A DNA stretch of 17,425 nucleotides from JBFELO01 sp041552055. Its GTDB lineage: Bacteria; Acidobacteriota; Thermoanaerobaculia; Thermoanaerobaculales; Sulfomarinibacteraceae. The translations under genes and the position numbers were made by a program. Positions 1 through 7,562 of the stretch are shown here, one piece after another. The first letter of the stretch is position 1. Each line of letters starts with the position of its first letter. Under the pieces are notes generated by a model that ran no database searches, was not told the DNA's origin, and worked only from the letters and a program-made list of their open reading frames with translations. The stretch is taken from positions 1-17,425 of the forward strand of contig JBFELO010000097.1 in assembly GCA_041552055.1 (NCBI GenBank), given 5' to 3'.

Positions 1-711
1 AAGGGAATTCCTGCGAAAGGCGGGCCCCTCATCCCCGAGCTTTCGGTCGTCATGCCCGCGTACAACGAGGAGACGGCGCTGCCGGATGTGCTGGACGAGG
101 CGACGGCAGCGCTCGATGCGATGAGCGGACAGTGGGAGCTGATCGTCGTGGACGACGGTTCGACCGACTCTACACCGGAGATCCTACGCGACCGCGGGGC
201 GGCGGACGAGCGTATCCGAGTGCTGACTCAGCACGGCAATCTCGGGTATGGCATGGCGCTTCGGCGCGGTTTCGACGCCGCCCGTCACCTCGTGGTGGCC
301 TACACCGACGCCGATGGTCAGCTCGACCTTCGCGATCTGGCGGCACTCTACCCCTTCTTGCGCGATGTCGACATGGTCGTGGGATATCGCATCGACCGCC
401 GAGATTCGGGGGCGCGTCGATTCGCGTCGAAGGTCTACAACGTGCTGGCCACGACCATGTTGGGAATCCACGCGCGTGACGTCAACTGCGCGCTCAAGAT
501 GTTTCGGAGCTCGTTCCTGTACATGATCGAACTGACCTCGAGCGACTTTCTCATCGACGCCGAGCTGTTCGCGCGCGCGAAGCAGGCCGGTCTGCGATGG
601 GCCGAGGTCGGTGTCACCCACCGGGCGCGGGAGGGTGGCTCCTCGACCGTGCGGTACGGCCTGGCGTGGCCGATTTTCCGCGGCCTGCTCGGCCTCCGTC
701 GGAGCGGGTGA
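1..711 (+). CDS. GT2 family glycosyltransferase, DPM1/DPG-synthase-like (5' partial)
   Basis: The reading frame is open from base 1, and the conserved beta-strand that opens the GT2 fold (LSVVMPAYNEE) begins before the first in-frame ATG at 52, so the true start lies left of the window. The fold is GT-A: the nucleotide-sugar motif DDGSTD lies about 34 residues after the ATG at 52, and a TDADGQLD motif of the DxD type about 50 residues later. The family normally moves a sugar from a nucleotide donor to polyprenyl phosphate at the inner face of the membrane. This protein ends without the C-terminal membrane helices found in many bacterial members, so it resembles the soluble DPM1 type. Its stop codon lies just before a GT39/ArnT-like gene, which would use such a lipid-linked sugar. 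Family is confident; the sugar is unknown. Confidence 0.88.
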   Translation, partial: KGIPAKGGPLIPELSVVMPAYNEETALPDVLDEATAALDAMSGQWELIVVDDGSTDSTPEILRDRGAADERIRVLTQHGNLGYGMALRRGFDAARHLVVAYTDADGQLDLRDLAALYPFLRDVDMVVGYRIDRRDSGARRFASKVYNVLATTMLGIHARDVNCALKMFRSSFLYMIELTSSDFLIDAELFARAKQAGLRWAEVGVTHRAREGGSSTVRYGLAWPIFRGLLGLRRSG

Positions 712-740
712 ACTGGCGAACGGTCAGTGTGAGCCCTAGG

Positions 741-2240
741 ATGTCGACTGATCGGCGATCGTTGTTCGAGTCGCGTCGGTCGTTCATCTTGGTCCTGGCG
801 GCGGCGACGCTGCTGCACGTGGTGCTGGCTGTGGCGACGCCGGTGTCCGGCGACGAGGCCTACTACTGGGACTGCTCACGCCACCTCGACTGGAGTTACT
901 TCGACCAACCGCCGCTCGTGATCTGGGCGATGGTGCCGTTTCGGGCGATCTTCGGGGAGTGCCGACTGGCTGTGCGCGCGCCTGCGGTGCTTGCGAGCCT
1001 GTTGATCGGCGTCTTCATGCTGCCGCTGGTCAGGAGGCTCGGGGGCGGATACCGGCACGCGTCGGTGGCGTACCTGGTGTTGCACGGCGCCCCGCTGTTC
1101 TTTCTGGGTTCGTTCTACTGCTCCACGGACATCGCCATGGGGGCGGCGTACCTCGCGGCGACCTGGGCGGCGGTGGCGCTGGCCCAGGGCGAATCCAGGG
1201 CGTGGTGGGGTTTCGGAACCGCGGTAGGCCTCGGTTTCCTGGCCAAGTTCCCGGTGGTGGTCGTGTTGGCGGCCCTGGCACCTGCGCTGGTTCGCGGTGC
1301 TGCCGGTCGGGATCTGAGGACACCGACACCCTACCTCGCGGCAGCGCTGAGCGGGGCGCTCACGCTACCCGTGTGGCTGTGGGGCGCCCAACACGAATGG
1401 GCGAACATCATCTTTCAGCTCGCCGGGCGGCACGACAGCAGCGGGTTCACTCTGCGGTACCTGGGTGAAATGCTGGCAGGTGTTCTCGTGCTGCTGACGC
1501 CGTTTCTGGCGGTCGCAGCAGCCGTGGCATGGTGGCTGAGCAGGCGCGACCGTGACGCGGGCTGGGTGGTGGCTCGGGTCGCGGCGATCGCGCCGCTGGT
1601 TTTCTTCGGCCTGGTGAGCCTGCGGACCAGGGTGGCGCCTCACTGGATCGCGCCGGGGGTCATGGTGGCATTCGTCATGCTGCCGCTCGTGGCGTTCAGG
1701 TGCCGACGCGGGCTGCAACTGGCAGGCGTTGTGGCCGGCGTCGGTCTGTCCCTGGCCGCGATCGCGGTGGTGCTCGCTCCAGAGTCATTGCTCGACGTGG
1801 AGTGGACCTCTCGAGGTCGACCGCATCGGATCTCCACCGATGCCCTGAGTGACCTGATGGGCAATCAGGAGATCGCCGATCGGGTGGCGGCGGCTCGCCG
1901 CCCGGGTCAGCTCGTCGCGTCGCAGAGCTACAGCGAAGTCCACATGATCGCGTTCTTGTCCAACGGTGCGGTCCCCACGCGCCTCGCCCACATCACGGGC
2001 GGCACGCACGGCCTGGCCTCGCTGTACTGGTATCGTCCGAGCGAGCTCGAAGGCCGCGACGTGCTTTTCGTGACCGATCGCGACGACGCCGCGGAAAAGC
2101 TGCCGCAGCTGTTCGCGACCGTGGATGAGCGACCACCGATCGACATCGCCCGTGGCGGCCGCGTCGTGCGCACCATGCGCCTGTTCACGTGCCGCGATAT
2201 GCTCCATCCCTCGCCGGCGTTCAGCAGGCTCAAGGACTGA
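741..2240 (+). CDS. GT39/ArnT-like polytopic membrane glycosyltransferase
   Basis: About 499 residues with many hydrophobic segments. The first membrane helix (about residues 15-34) is followed by GDEAYYW and then YFDQPP, the signature of PMT/ArnT-like GT-C enzymes, in which the acidic residues of the first external loop form the active site. These enzymes transfer a sugar from a polyprenyl-phosphate donor to a lipid, protein or glycan on the outer side of the membrane. The GT2 gene directly upstream is a plausible maker of the donor. The start is uncertain. ATG 741 is chosen, but GTG 729 is in frame, and GTG 708 overlaps the upstream stop as GTGA, which would give translational coupling. None has an ideal ribosome binding site. 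The C-terminal 150 residues are hydrophilic. Acceptor and sugar cannot be read from the sequence. Confidence 0.85.
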   Translation: MSTDRRSLFESRRSFILVLAAATLLHVVLAVATPVSGDEAYYWDCSRHLDWSYFDQPPLVIWAMVPFRAIFGECRLAVRAPAVLASLLIGVFMLPLVRRLGGGYRHASVAYLVLHGAPLFFLGSFYCSTDIAMGAAYLAATWAAVALAQGESRAWWGFGTAVGLGFLAKFPVVVVLAALAPALVRGAAGRDLRTPTPYLAAALSGALTLPVWLWGAQHEWANIIFQLAGRHDSSGFTLRYLGEMLAGVLVLLTPFLAVAAAVAWWLSRRDRDAGWVVARVAAIAPLVFFGLVSLRTRVAPHWIAPGVMVAFVMLPLVAFRCRRGLQLAGVVAGVGLSLAAIAVVLAPESLLDVEWTSRGRPHRISTDALSDLMGNQEIADRVAAARRPGQLVASQSYSEVHMIAFLSNGAVPTRLAHITGGTHGLASLYWYRPSELEGRDVLFVTDRDDAAEKLPQLFATVDERPPIDIARGGRVVRTMRLFTCRDMLHPSPAFSRLKD

Positions 2241-2306
2241 ATCCTGCGACTCGCGAGCCGAAGACGGCAGCGATTCCGGACTGGTCACTTGACTGCGGGC
2301 GACTTT

Positions 2307-2380
2307 CCGTCTCCGTCTCCGTGTTCGATTCATTCCTCGAACTCCGCAGTTTTCGGATACGGATACGGAGACGGAGACGG
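2307..2380. terminator. Long hexamer-based inverted repeat between convergent genes (possible bidirectional terminator)
   Basis: A perfect 16-bp inverted repeat has arms at 2307-2322 (CCGTCTCCGTCTCCGT) and 2365-2380. The 42-nt loop carries a second perfect hairpin (GTTCGA 2323-2328 with TCGAAC 2337-2342). The right arm is the end of a hexamer run, two GGATAC followed by two GGAGAC units. It sits between the stop at 2240 and the convergent stop at 2382, as expected for a terminator serving both strands. There is no T-tract on either side, so a dispersed structured repeat is an equally good reading. Confidence 0.5.
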
Positions 2381-2381
2381 G

Positions 2382-3617
2382 CTAACGCCTTGGGTCGGAT
2401 GGAATCAGCGCGACCACGACTCTGGCAGCACGCCCGTCTTCGACGTCGTCGACGGTGAGCTGGATGTCGTTCCATTCGGCCGTCGCGCCCTCGCGGAGCT
2501 CGTCACCGAGCAGATGGGCCGCGAGCCCGCCCACCGAATCCACGCCACCCGGCTCGCCGACGGCGCGATGGACCAGCACCTCGAGACGCCGCAGGGAGAG
2601 GTGCCCCGGCACCGACCATCCGCCCTCCACCTGTACCAGGGAGCTCGTCTGGTCCTGGTCGAACTCGTCCTCGATCTCGCCCACCACGAGCTCGAGTGCA
2701 TCTTCCAGCGACACGACGCCTGAGAATCCGCCGTACTCGTCGAGCACCACGGCGAGGTGTTGTCCGGTCGTGCGGAAATCGTGCAGGAGTTCGGGCAGGG
2801 GCTTGGACTCGGGAATGAACAGGGGAGGCACGATCTGGCCGGTCCACGGCTGACTCGGCTCGACGCGCAGCAGCAGCTTGGAATGGAGCACACCGACGAT
2901 GTTGTCGGGAGAGCCGTCGATGACCGGAAAGCGACTGTGCGGCGAGTCCGTCAGGAACTCGCGCAGCCTGGTCGCCGGCCAGGAATGATCCACGGTTACG
3001 ACGAGCGGGCGTGGAACCATGACCTCGCGCGCCACGGCGCGCTGGAATCGCACCACCCGTTCGATCATGAACCTCGCGTCGCGAGGCAGTTGGGCGTGAC
3101 GATGCGCGAGCCGCGCCATGAACAGCAGGTCTTCCTCGGTCACCGGCAGCTCGGGAGGTTCACCGCGCGACAGCACCCGGGTGAGCAACCCGAGGACCTT
3201 GTTGACCGGAGTCAGCACCACGTCGAGCAGGTACAGCACGGGTGCGACTCGTGCCGCAATCCACTGGGCGTGGCGTTGGGCGAGCGTCTTGGGCGTGATC
3301 TCGCCGAACACCAGAATGACCAGGGTCATCACGCCGACGACGGCTGCGAGGCCTCCGTTCGGTGAGATGCGGTAGGCGATGCTGGTGGCGAGCGCCGATG
3401 CGAGCACGTTGACCAGGTTGTTGCCGACCAGGATCGTGATCAGGAGTTCCTGGGGCGCGGTCGCCCAGCGGTCGAGGCCGGCACGAGTCAGGCGGCCGCT
3501 GCTGCGACGCAGGGCCTCCAGGCGCGTGATCGGGAGTGAGGTGAGCGCGGTCTCGGAGGCCGAGAAGAAGCCGGATCCGAGCAGGCACAAGGCTACCGCA
3601 ATCAGGTCACGCGCCAC
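2382..3617 (-). CDS. CNNM/CBS/CorC_HlyC-domain membrane protein (hemolysin C/CorC family)
   Basis: 411 residues in the usual order for this family. An N-terminal CNNM (DUF21) membrane domain covers about residues 1-150 and contains SASETAL (19-25) and FGEITPK (104-110). A paired CBS region follows (about 195-315, ending in LDEYGGFSGVVSLEDALE), then a C-terminal CorC_HlyC domain. Relatives take part in Mg2+ or Co2+ efflux and resistance; the hemolysin name is historical. The GTG at 3617 is chosen because GGAG lies 8 nt upstream and the membrane domain begins at once. The open frame continues upstream to 3833, but that part has no homology-like character and runs into repeats. A possible extended -10 (TGATACGAT, minus strand, 3664-3672) lies about 47 nt before the start, without a clear -35. 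The gene stands alone between convergent and repeat-rich flanks. Confidence 0.9.
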   Translation of the reverse strand: MARDLIAVALCLLGSGFFSASETALTSLPITRLEALRRSSGRLTRAGLDRWATAPQELLITILVGNNLVNVLASALATSIAYRISPNGGLAAVVGVMTLVILVFGEITPKTLAQRHAQWIAARVAPVLYLLDVVLTPVNKVLGLLTRVLSRGEPPELPVTEEDLLFMARLAHRHAQLPRDARFMIERVVRFQRAVAREVMVPRPLVVTVDHSWPATRLREFLTDSPHSRFPVIDGSPDNIVGVLHSKLLLRVEPSQPWTGQIVPPLFIPESKPLPELLHDFRTTGQHLAVVLDEYGGFSGVVSLEDALELVVGEIEDEFDQDQTSSLVQVEGGWSVPGHLSLRRLEVLVHRAVGEPGGVDSVGGLAAHLLGDELREGATAEWNDIQLTVDDVEDGRAARVVVALIPSDPRR

Positions 3618-3732
3618 GGCGGGTGCTCCGCTTTGATGGCTCGGGGTCGTCCATTTACGGAAAATCGTATCACGAGAGGATGAGGGGCGGAGGGGATGAG
3701 GGGGTGGGGACCCCCATCCGCCCAATGAATCC

Positions 3733-3788
3733 CTGTCATCCTGAGCGAGGAGCGAGCCGCCAGGCGAGCGACGAGTCGAAGGATCCCC
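3733..3788 (+). repeat. Dispersed-type intergenic repeat, TGTCATCCTGAGCG...GTCGAAGGATCC
   Basis: The segment begins CTGTCATCCTGAGCGAGG and ends GAGTCGAAGGATCCCC, so ATCCT and AGGAT form outer complementary ends. I recall very similar intergenic repeats (TGTCATCCTGAGCG-AGCGAAGGATC) from acidobacterial and other environmental genomes. This is memory, not a search. Only one copy is seen in the window. Confidence 0.5.
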
Positions 3789-3866
3789 CGAAGCAAGAGC
3801 GTCGTCGCGATCTCCTGGTGCGGCACGCCGCACACCGCGGGCTGGCCTCCCGGCACGCCCGGCCGT

Positions 3867-3894
3867 CGCTGTGAGCTATACGCTGTGAGCTATG
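3867..3894 (+). repeat. Tandem 14-nt duplication
   Basis: CGCTGTGAGCTATA (3867-3880) is followed directly by CGCTGTGAGCTATG (3881-3894), 13 of 14 bases identical. GAGCT recurs once more immediately after. It lies in the repeat-rich gap and has no visible gene or promoter role. Confidence 0.6.
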
Positions 3895-3975
3895 AGCTCC
3901 CCCGCCCACCCGGAGCTTCTCGATCGGGGAGTCCAGAGCAGCTTCGTCTCGCCTTTCTCCGTGCAACCCTCCCGC

Positions 3976-4059
3976 GGGTGCCCCCTTAGACAATGTTGGG
4001 TCTCAACGGGTTGAGCCTCCCCGGTGGCGGTGTTCCCAACATTGTCAAAGACGGCACCC
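3976..4059 (+). repeat. R1 hairpin repeat, copy A (84 nt)
   Basis: Two 25-nt inverted arms (3976-4000 and 4035-4059) match at 22 of 25 positions. Each has GGGTGCC at the outer end and the core GACAATGTTGGG at the inner end. The 34-nt loop contains a small CTCAAC/GTTGAG hairpin. Copy B at 6387-6470 is in the opposite orientation, with identical arm and loop lengths and about 21 of 34 loop positions identical. The two are therefore relatives, not chance hairpins. Confidence 0.85.
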
Positions 4060-4119
4060 CGCACGAGGCGCGGTCGTCGGCCTGCCACTCGCAGCGAGCG
4101 ACTGACCCCGAAGCCGGAA

Positions 4120-4170
4120 CTCATCCCCTCACCCCCAGGCCGCGCGGCGGGCGGTCACCCCCTCATCCCC
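4120..4170 (+). repeat. R2 CT-rich repeat, copy A
   Basis: A C-rich segment of about 51 nt: CTCATCCCCTCACCCCCAGG, a short GC-only palindromic core, then TCACCCCCTCATCCCC. The two ends are near-direct repeats of each other. It lies 60 nt after R1 copy A and about 84 nt before the start of the gene at 4254. The same unit occurs on the minus strand at 6241-6290. Confidence 0.75.
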
Positions 4171-4253
4171 TTGGGTGGAAGGATCGAACCCCGTGCTATC
4201 CTGGCAACGTCTCCAGACGAGCGGAATGTGCCGGTTTGTGAGAGGAGGCCGCA

Positions 4254-5015
4254 ATGAGCAACGGTACCCAGACACCAGAGCGCAAAGGTCTCGGAACCCT
4301 GGCGTGGATCGGGATCGGATGTGGGGTCTTGCTCGTCGTTGTTGCGATCGCATTGGCCGCGGTGACCTGGTGGGGCTACGGCAAGGCTCGACAGATGGCA
4401 GAAGACTTCGACGTCGATGGCAACCCGGCACTCGCCGCCGCGCGCATGATCGTGAAGTTGAACCCGGAGCTCGAGGAGCTGGACGTCGACGAGGATGGGG
4501 GGACGATCACGGTCCGCAACACCAACACCGGCGAGGTGATCACCGTCGACTTCGAGGATCTGGAGCAGGGCCGGATCAGCTGGAAGGCCGGGGACCAGGA
4601 GGTCACGATCGATGCCTCGGGCGGAGAGGGCGAGGAGGTCATCAGCGTCACCGGGGACGAGGGCGAGTGGAAGCTGACGACCGGCGGCACCGGAGCGGGC
4701 GATATCCCTGACTGGGTGCCGGTGTACCCGGAGACCGAGCCTTTGGCCAGCCACGTGTTCGAGGGGAGCGAGGGCGCGCGCGGGACCTGCCAGCTGGACA
4801 CGGACGATGGCGCGGCCGAGGTCATCGACTTCTACCAGGAGCGGCTCCAGCAGGCAGGGTACGAGGTGACCGTGAACCGCTTCTCGAGCAGTGACGGTGG
4901 GGAAGGTGGCGTGGTGAACGCCGAGCACGAGGCGAGCGGCCGCACCGTGGTCGTCATGGTCGGAACCGAGAACGGTCGGACCACCGCGAGCGTCAGCTAC
5001 AGCGAACAGCCCTGA
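4254..5015 (+). CDS. Single-pass membrane protein of unknown function
   Basis: 253 residues; I do not recognise a named family. ATG 4254 follows AGGAGG with 5 nt spacing, an excellent ribosome binding site. Residues 1-14 are hydrophilic, and about 15-40 form one hydrophobic helix (GIGCGVLLVVVAIALAAV core), so the rest probably faces outward. Residues 70-145 are acidic, Gly/Thr-rich and likely beta-stranded (alternating charged and hydrophobic residues). The C-terminal part begins at DIPDWVPVYPETEP and includes VIDFYQERLQQAGYEV. Pairs of this kind (P-W-P-YP, then FY..L..AGY) recur in uncharacterised acidobacterial membrane proteins as far as I recall. The mrp gene converges on it with a 33-nt gap. 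A possible extended -10 lies at 4194-4202. No function is proposed. Confidence 0.8.
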   Translation: MSNGTQTPERKGLGTLAWIGIGCGVLLVVVAIALAAVTWWGYGKARQMAEDFDVDGNPALAAARMIVKLNPELEELDVDEDGGTITVRNTNTGEVITVDFEDLEQGRISWKAGDQEVTIDASGGEGEEVISVTGDEGEWKLTTGGTGAGDIPDWVPVYPETEPLASHVFEGSEGARGTCQLDTDDGAAEVIDFYQERLQQAGYEVTVNRFSSSDGGEGGVVNAEHEASGRTVVVMVGTENGRTTASVSYSEQP

Positions 5016-5048
5016 GGTCGCTGCGGCCGGCCCAAAGAACCAGAGGGG

Positions 5049-6122
<1,074 letters not shown>

Positions 6123-6164
6123 GTACCGTGTTCCTCCATGCGTCCGCGGCCGTCCAGTTCAACG

Positions 6165-6188
6165 TGCAATTCGATCTGCAAATTGCAG
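6165..6188. promoter_or_regulatory. Palindromic site upstream of apbC (possible operator)
   Basis: CTGCAAATTGCAG (6176-6188) is a perfect 6+1+6 palindrome. A second half-site TGCAATT (6165-6171) forms an inverted pair with AATTGCA (6181-6187). It lies 43-66 nt before the mrp start codon, in AT-richer sequence than its surroundings, as expected for a repressor or activator site. No known regulator motif is recognised. Confidence 0.4.
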
Positions 6189-6240
6189 CACTGAGCTTTC
6201 TCTCGTGAGTATCGCGCAGCCAATCGCACCATGAAGAGGT

Positions 6241-6290
6241 GATGAGGGGATGACCGGCGCCTGCGGCGCCTGGGGGTGAGGGGATGAGGG
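6241..6290 (-). repeat. R2 CT-rich repeat, copy B (inverted)
   Basis: Read on the minus strand, this matches R2 copy A: CTCATCCCCTCACCCCCAGG identical over 20 nt, a GC palindromic core (GGCGCC...GGCGCC), then GGTCATCCCCTCATC. It lies 96 nt from R1 copy B, against 60 nt in copy A, so the composite spacer varies in length. Confidence 0.75.
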
Positions 6291-6386
6291 AATTCAACCA
6301 GGCGCAGCCGCCGACCGCCGAGCTGAGGATCAGTCAGGTGTCAGACGTTCGACGCGAGAGGCAGGCCGACGACAGCGCGCTGTGCG

Positions 6387-6470
6387 GGGTGCCGTCTTTG
6401 ACAATGTTGGGAGCACCCTCACCGGGGTGGGACGGACGGTTGGATCCCAACATTGTCTAAGGGGGCACCC
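6387..6470 (-). repeat. R1 hairpin repeat, copy B (inverted)
   Basis: The arms are at 6387-6411 and 6446-6470 with a 34-nt loop, the same dimensions as copy A. Read on the minus strand it has the same arm order: the CCCTTA-type arm first and the GTCTTT-type arm second. Past the second arm, both copies have 13 nt and then an identical 14-nt block GTCGTCGGCCTGCC (4073-4086 plus; 6360-6373 minus). Homology therefore extends beyond the hairpin. Confidence 0.85.
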
Positions 6471-6584
6471 TCGGGGAGAGCGCAGGGGAGAGGGCGCCTC
6501 GCATTGGAGAGAGAACTGAGAATCGGCAGCACCTATTCAGCATCCAGAATCGACTTTCACTAAACTGTCGCAATAGGAGGAGAG

Positions 6585-7397
6585 ATGCCCTACGCGCAGA
6601 ACGACGACGTCGTGATCCACTACGAAGACGAAGGGGCCGGCCGGGCGGTGCTGCTGATCCATGGCCACACCCTCGATCGCCGAGCCTGGGACTGGATCGC
6701 TCCCGCACTCGGCCAGAGTGGTCTCCGATTGATCCGGCCCGACCTCCGCGGCCACGGTCGAAGCACGAGACCGGATCACGGCTACCACTGGAGCCACCAC
6801 GCCGCGGACATGACGGCGGTTCTCGATGCTGCGGGGGTAGATCGGGCGGCGGTGGTGGGCTACTCGCTGGGCGGGGGTGTGGCGCTGGAGATGGCACTGG
6901 CCGTGCCGGAGCGGGTGGGGTCACTCGCGCTGCTGTCGCCGGTGTTGCCGGATCGGACCTTCGAAGAGGCTTTCTTCACCAATCTCCGCGAGGTGGCCCG
7001 AGTCGTCCGCTCGGAAGGCGTCGCGGCCGCCATGATGGGGCCCTGGATGGAGAGTCCGCTGTGGCGGGGATCGTTCGAGGATCCTGCTGTGCGGGCGAAG
7101 GTGACGTCGATCGTTCGGGACTTCCCGGGGGCCGAGTACCTGGCAACCGAGCGGGATCATGTGGCTCGCGATTGGTCTGTGCCGGATCGCCTCGGCGAGA
7201 TCGAGGTGCCGACCCTGGTGATGGTGGGCGAGAATGAAATGGCCGGCTTCCGAGGGTTCGCCGAGGAGATCGCCTCTGGCATGCTGAACGCACGCCTCGA
7301 GGTGTTCTCGGACCTCGGCCACGTCCATCTGCTGCAGTCCCCAGACCTCGTTGCGGGGAAGATCGTTGAGCACCTCGGAGAGCGATTCACTTCGTGA
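6585..7397 (+). CDS. Alpha/beta hydrolase fold protein
   Basis: 270 residues. ATG 6585 has AGGAGG 4 nt upstream. The alpha/beta hydrolase landmarks are clear: oxyanion-hole strand LLIHGHTLDRRAW (23-35), DLRGHGRS (53-60), and the nucleophile elbow GYSLGGG with Ser94. The late GHVHLLQSPD places His246 as the catalytic base. The third triad residue normally lies in a G-x-x-D context; here it is VGENEMAGF (214-222), so Glu218 or Glu216 would have to replace Asp. It may be an esterase, lactonase or C-C hydrolase; the substrate cannot be told. It looks monocistronic, with hairpins after the stop and glmM converging on it. No signal peptide is seen, so it is probably cytoplasmic. Confidence 0.88.
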   Translation: MPYAQNDDVVIHYEDEGAGRAVLLIHGHTLDRRAWDWIAPALGQSGLRLIRPDLRGHGRSTRPDHGYHWSHHAADMTAVLDAAGVDRAAVVGYSLGGGVALEMALAVPERVGSLALLSPVLPDRTFEEAFFTNLREVARVVRSEGVAAAMMGPWMESPLWRGSFEDPAVRAKVTSIVRDFPGAEYLATERDHVARDWSVPDRLGEIEVPTLVMVGENEMAGFRGFAEEIASGMLNARLEVFSDLGHVHLLQSPDLVAGKIVEHLGERFTS

Positions 7398-7403
7398 ATC
7401 GCT
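7381..7403. terminator. Hairpin overlapping the hydrolase stop codon
   Basis: AGCGATTCAC (7381-7390), loop TTC, then GTGAATCGCT (7394-7403): a perfect 10-bp stem. The stop codon TGA (7395-7397) lies inside the right arm. There is no T-run after it, so intrinsic termination is uncertain. Confidence 0.45.
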
Positions 7404-7521
7404 GTGGAGTGGCGGCGCGCTCCTCCGACCACGCGCGATGGGATCGCCCCCACCGGTGTTGCGCCTTGATGCTCGCAGGCATTCCATGGCATAAGGGGAA
7501 TGGAGGGCGCTTTGTATCCAC

Positions 7522-7544
7522 TGCAATCCGCGTAGCGGATTGCA
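7522..7544. terminator. Hairpin downstream of glmM (minus strand) and of the hydrolase
   Basis: TGCAATCCGC (7522-7531), loop GTA, GCGGATTGCA (7535-7544): a perfect 10-bp stem 19 nt past the glmM stop. It probably ends the long minus-strand operon or protects the 3' end of its mRNA. No clear T-tract is present on either strand. Confidence 0.5.
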
Positions 7545-7562
7545 CTGCGGAGCCCATCGCAA

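Larger units (their letters stand above)
3618..4253. other. Gene-free, repeat-rich intergenic region
   Basis: No convincing gene was found in these 636 nt; the short open frames lack coding character. It holds, in order: the probable CNNM promoter; a G-rich stretch with GGATGAGGGG-type words (3678-3715) that looks like a decayed copy of the R2 repeat; a TGTCATCCTGAG...GAAGGATC repeat; a 14-nt tandem duplication; and the composite R1-spacer-R2 element. It ends with the leader of the gene at 4254, including a possible extended -10 TGCTATCCT (4194-4202). Confidence 0.75.
6123..6584. other. Gene-free, repeat-rich intergenic region between divergent genes
   Basis: This 462-nt gap separates mrp (minus) from the alpha/beta hydrolase (plus), so it must contain both promoters. 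It holds a palindrome near mrp (6176-6188), the second composite repeat in inverted orientation (R2 6241-6290, R1 6387-6470), a purine-rich tail (6471-6515), and the hydrolase leader with TAAACT (6561-6566) as a weak -10 candidate. No credible coding frame was found. Confidence 0.75.

Noticed and set aside
3618..3833. N-terminal extension of the CNNM protein up to 3833.
   Set aside because: The extra residues come from repeat-rich DNA. GTG 3617 has a good ribosome binding site and starts directly at the membrane domain.
3976..4059. R1 as an integron attC site (it contains GTTGGGT and CCCAAC).
   Set aside because: The attC core sites lie at the outer ends in the order RYYYAAC...GTTRRRY. Here the order is reversed, the words are internal, and no integrase is present.
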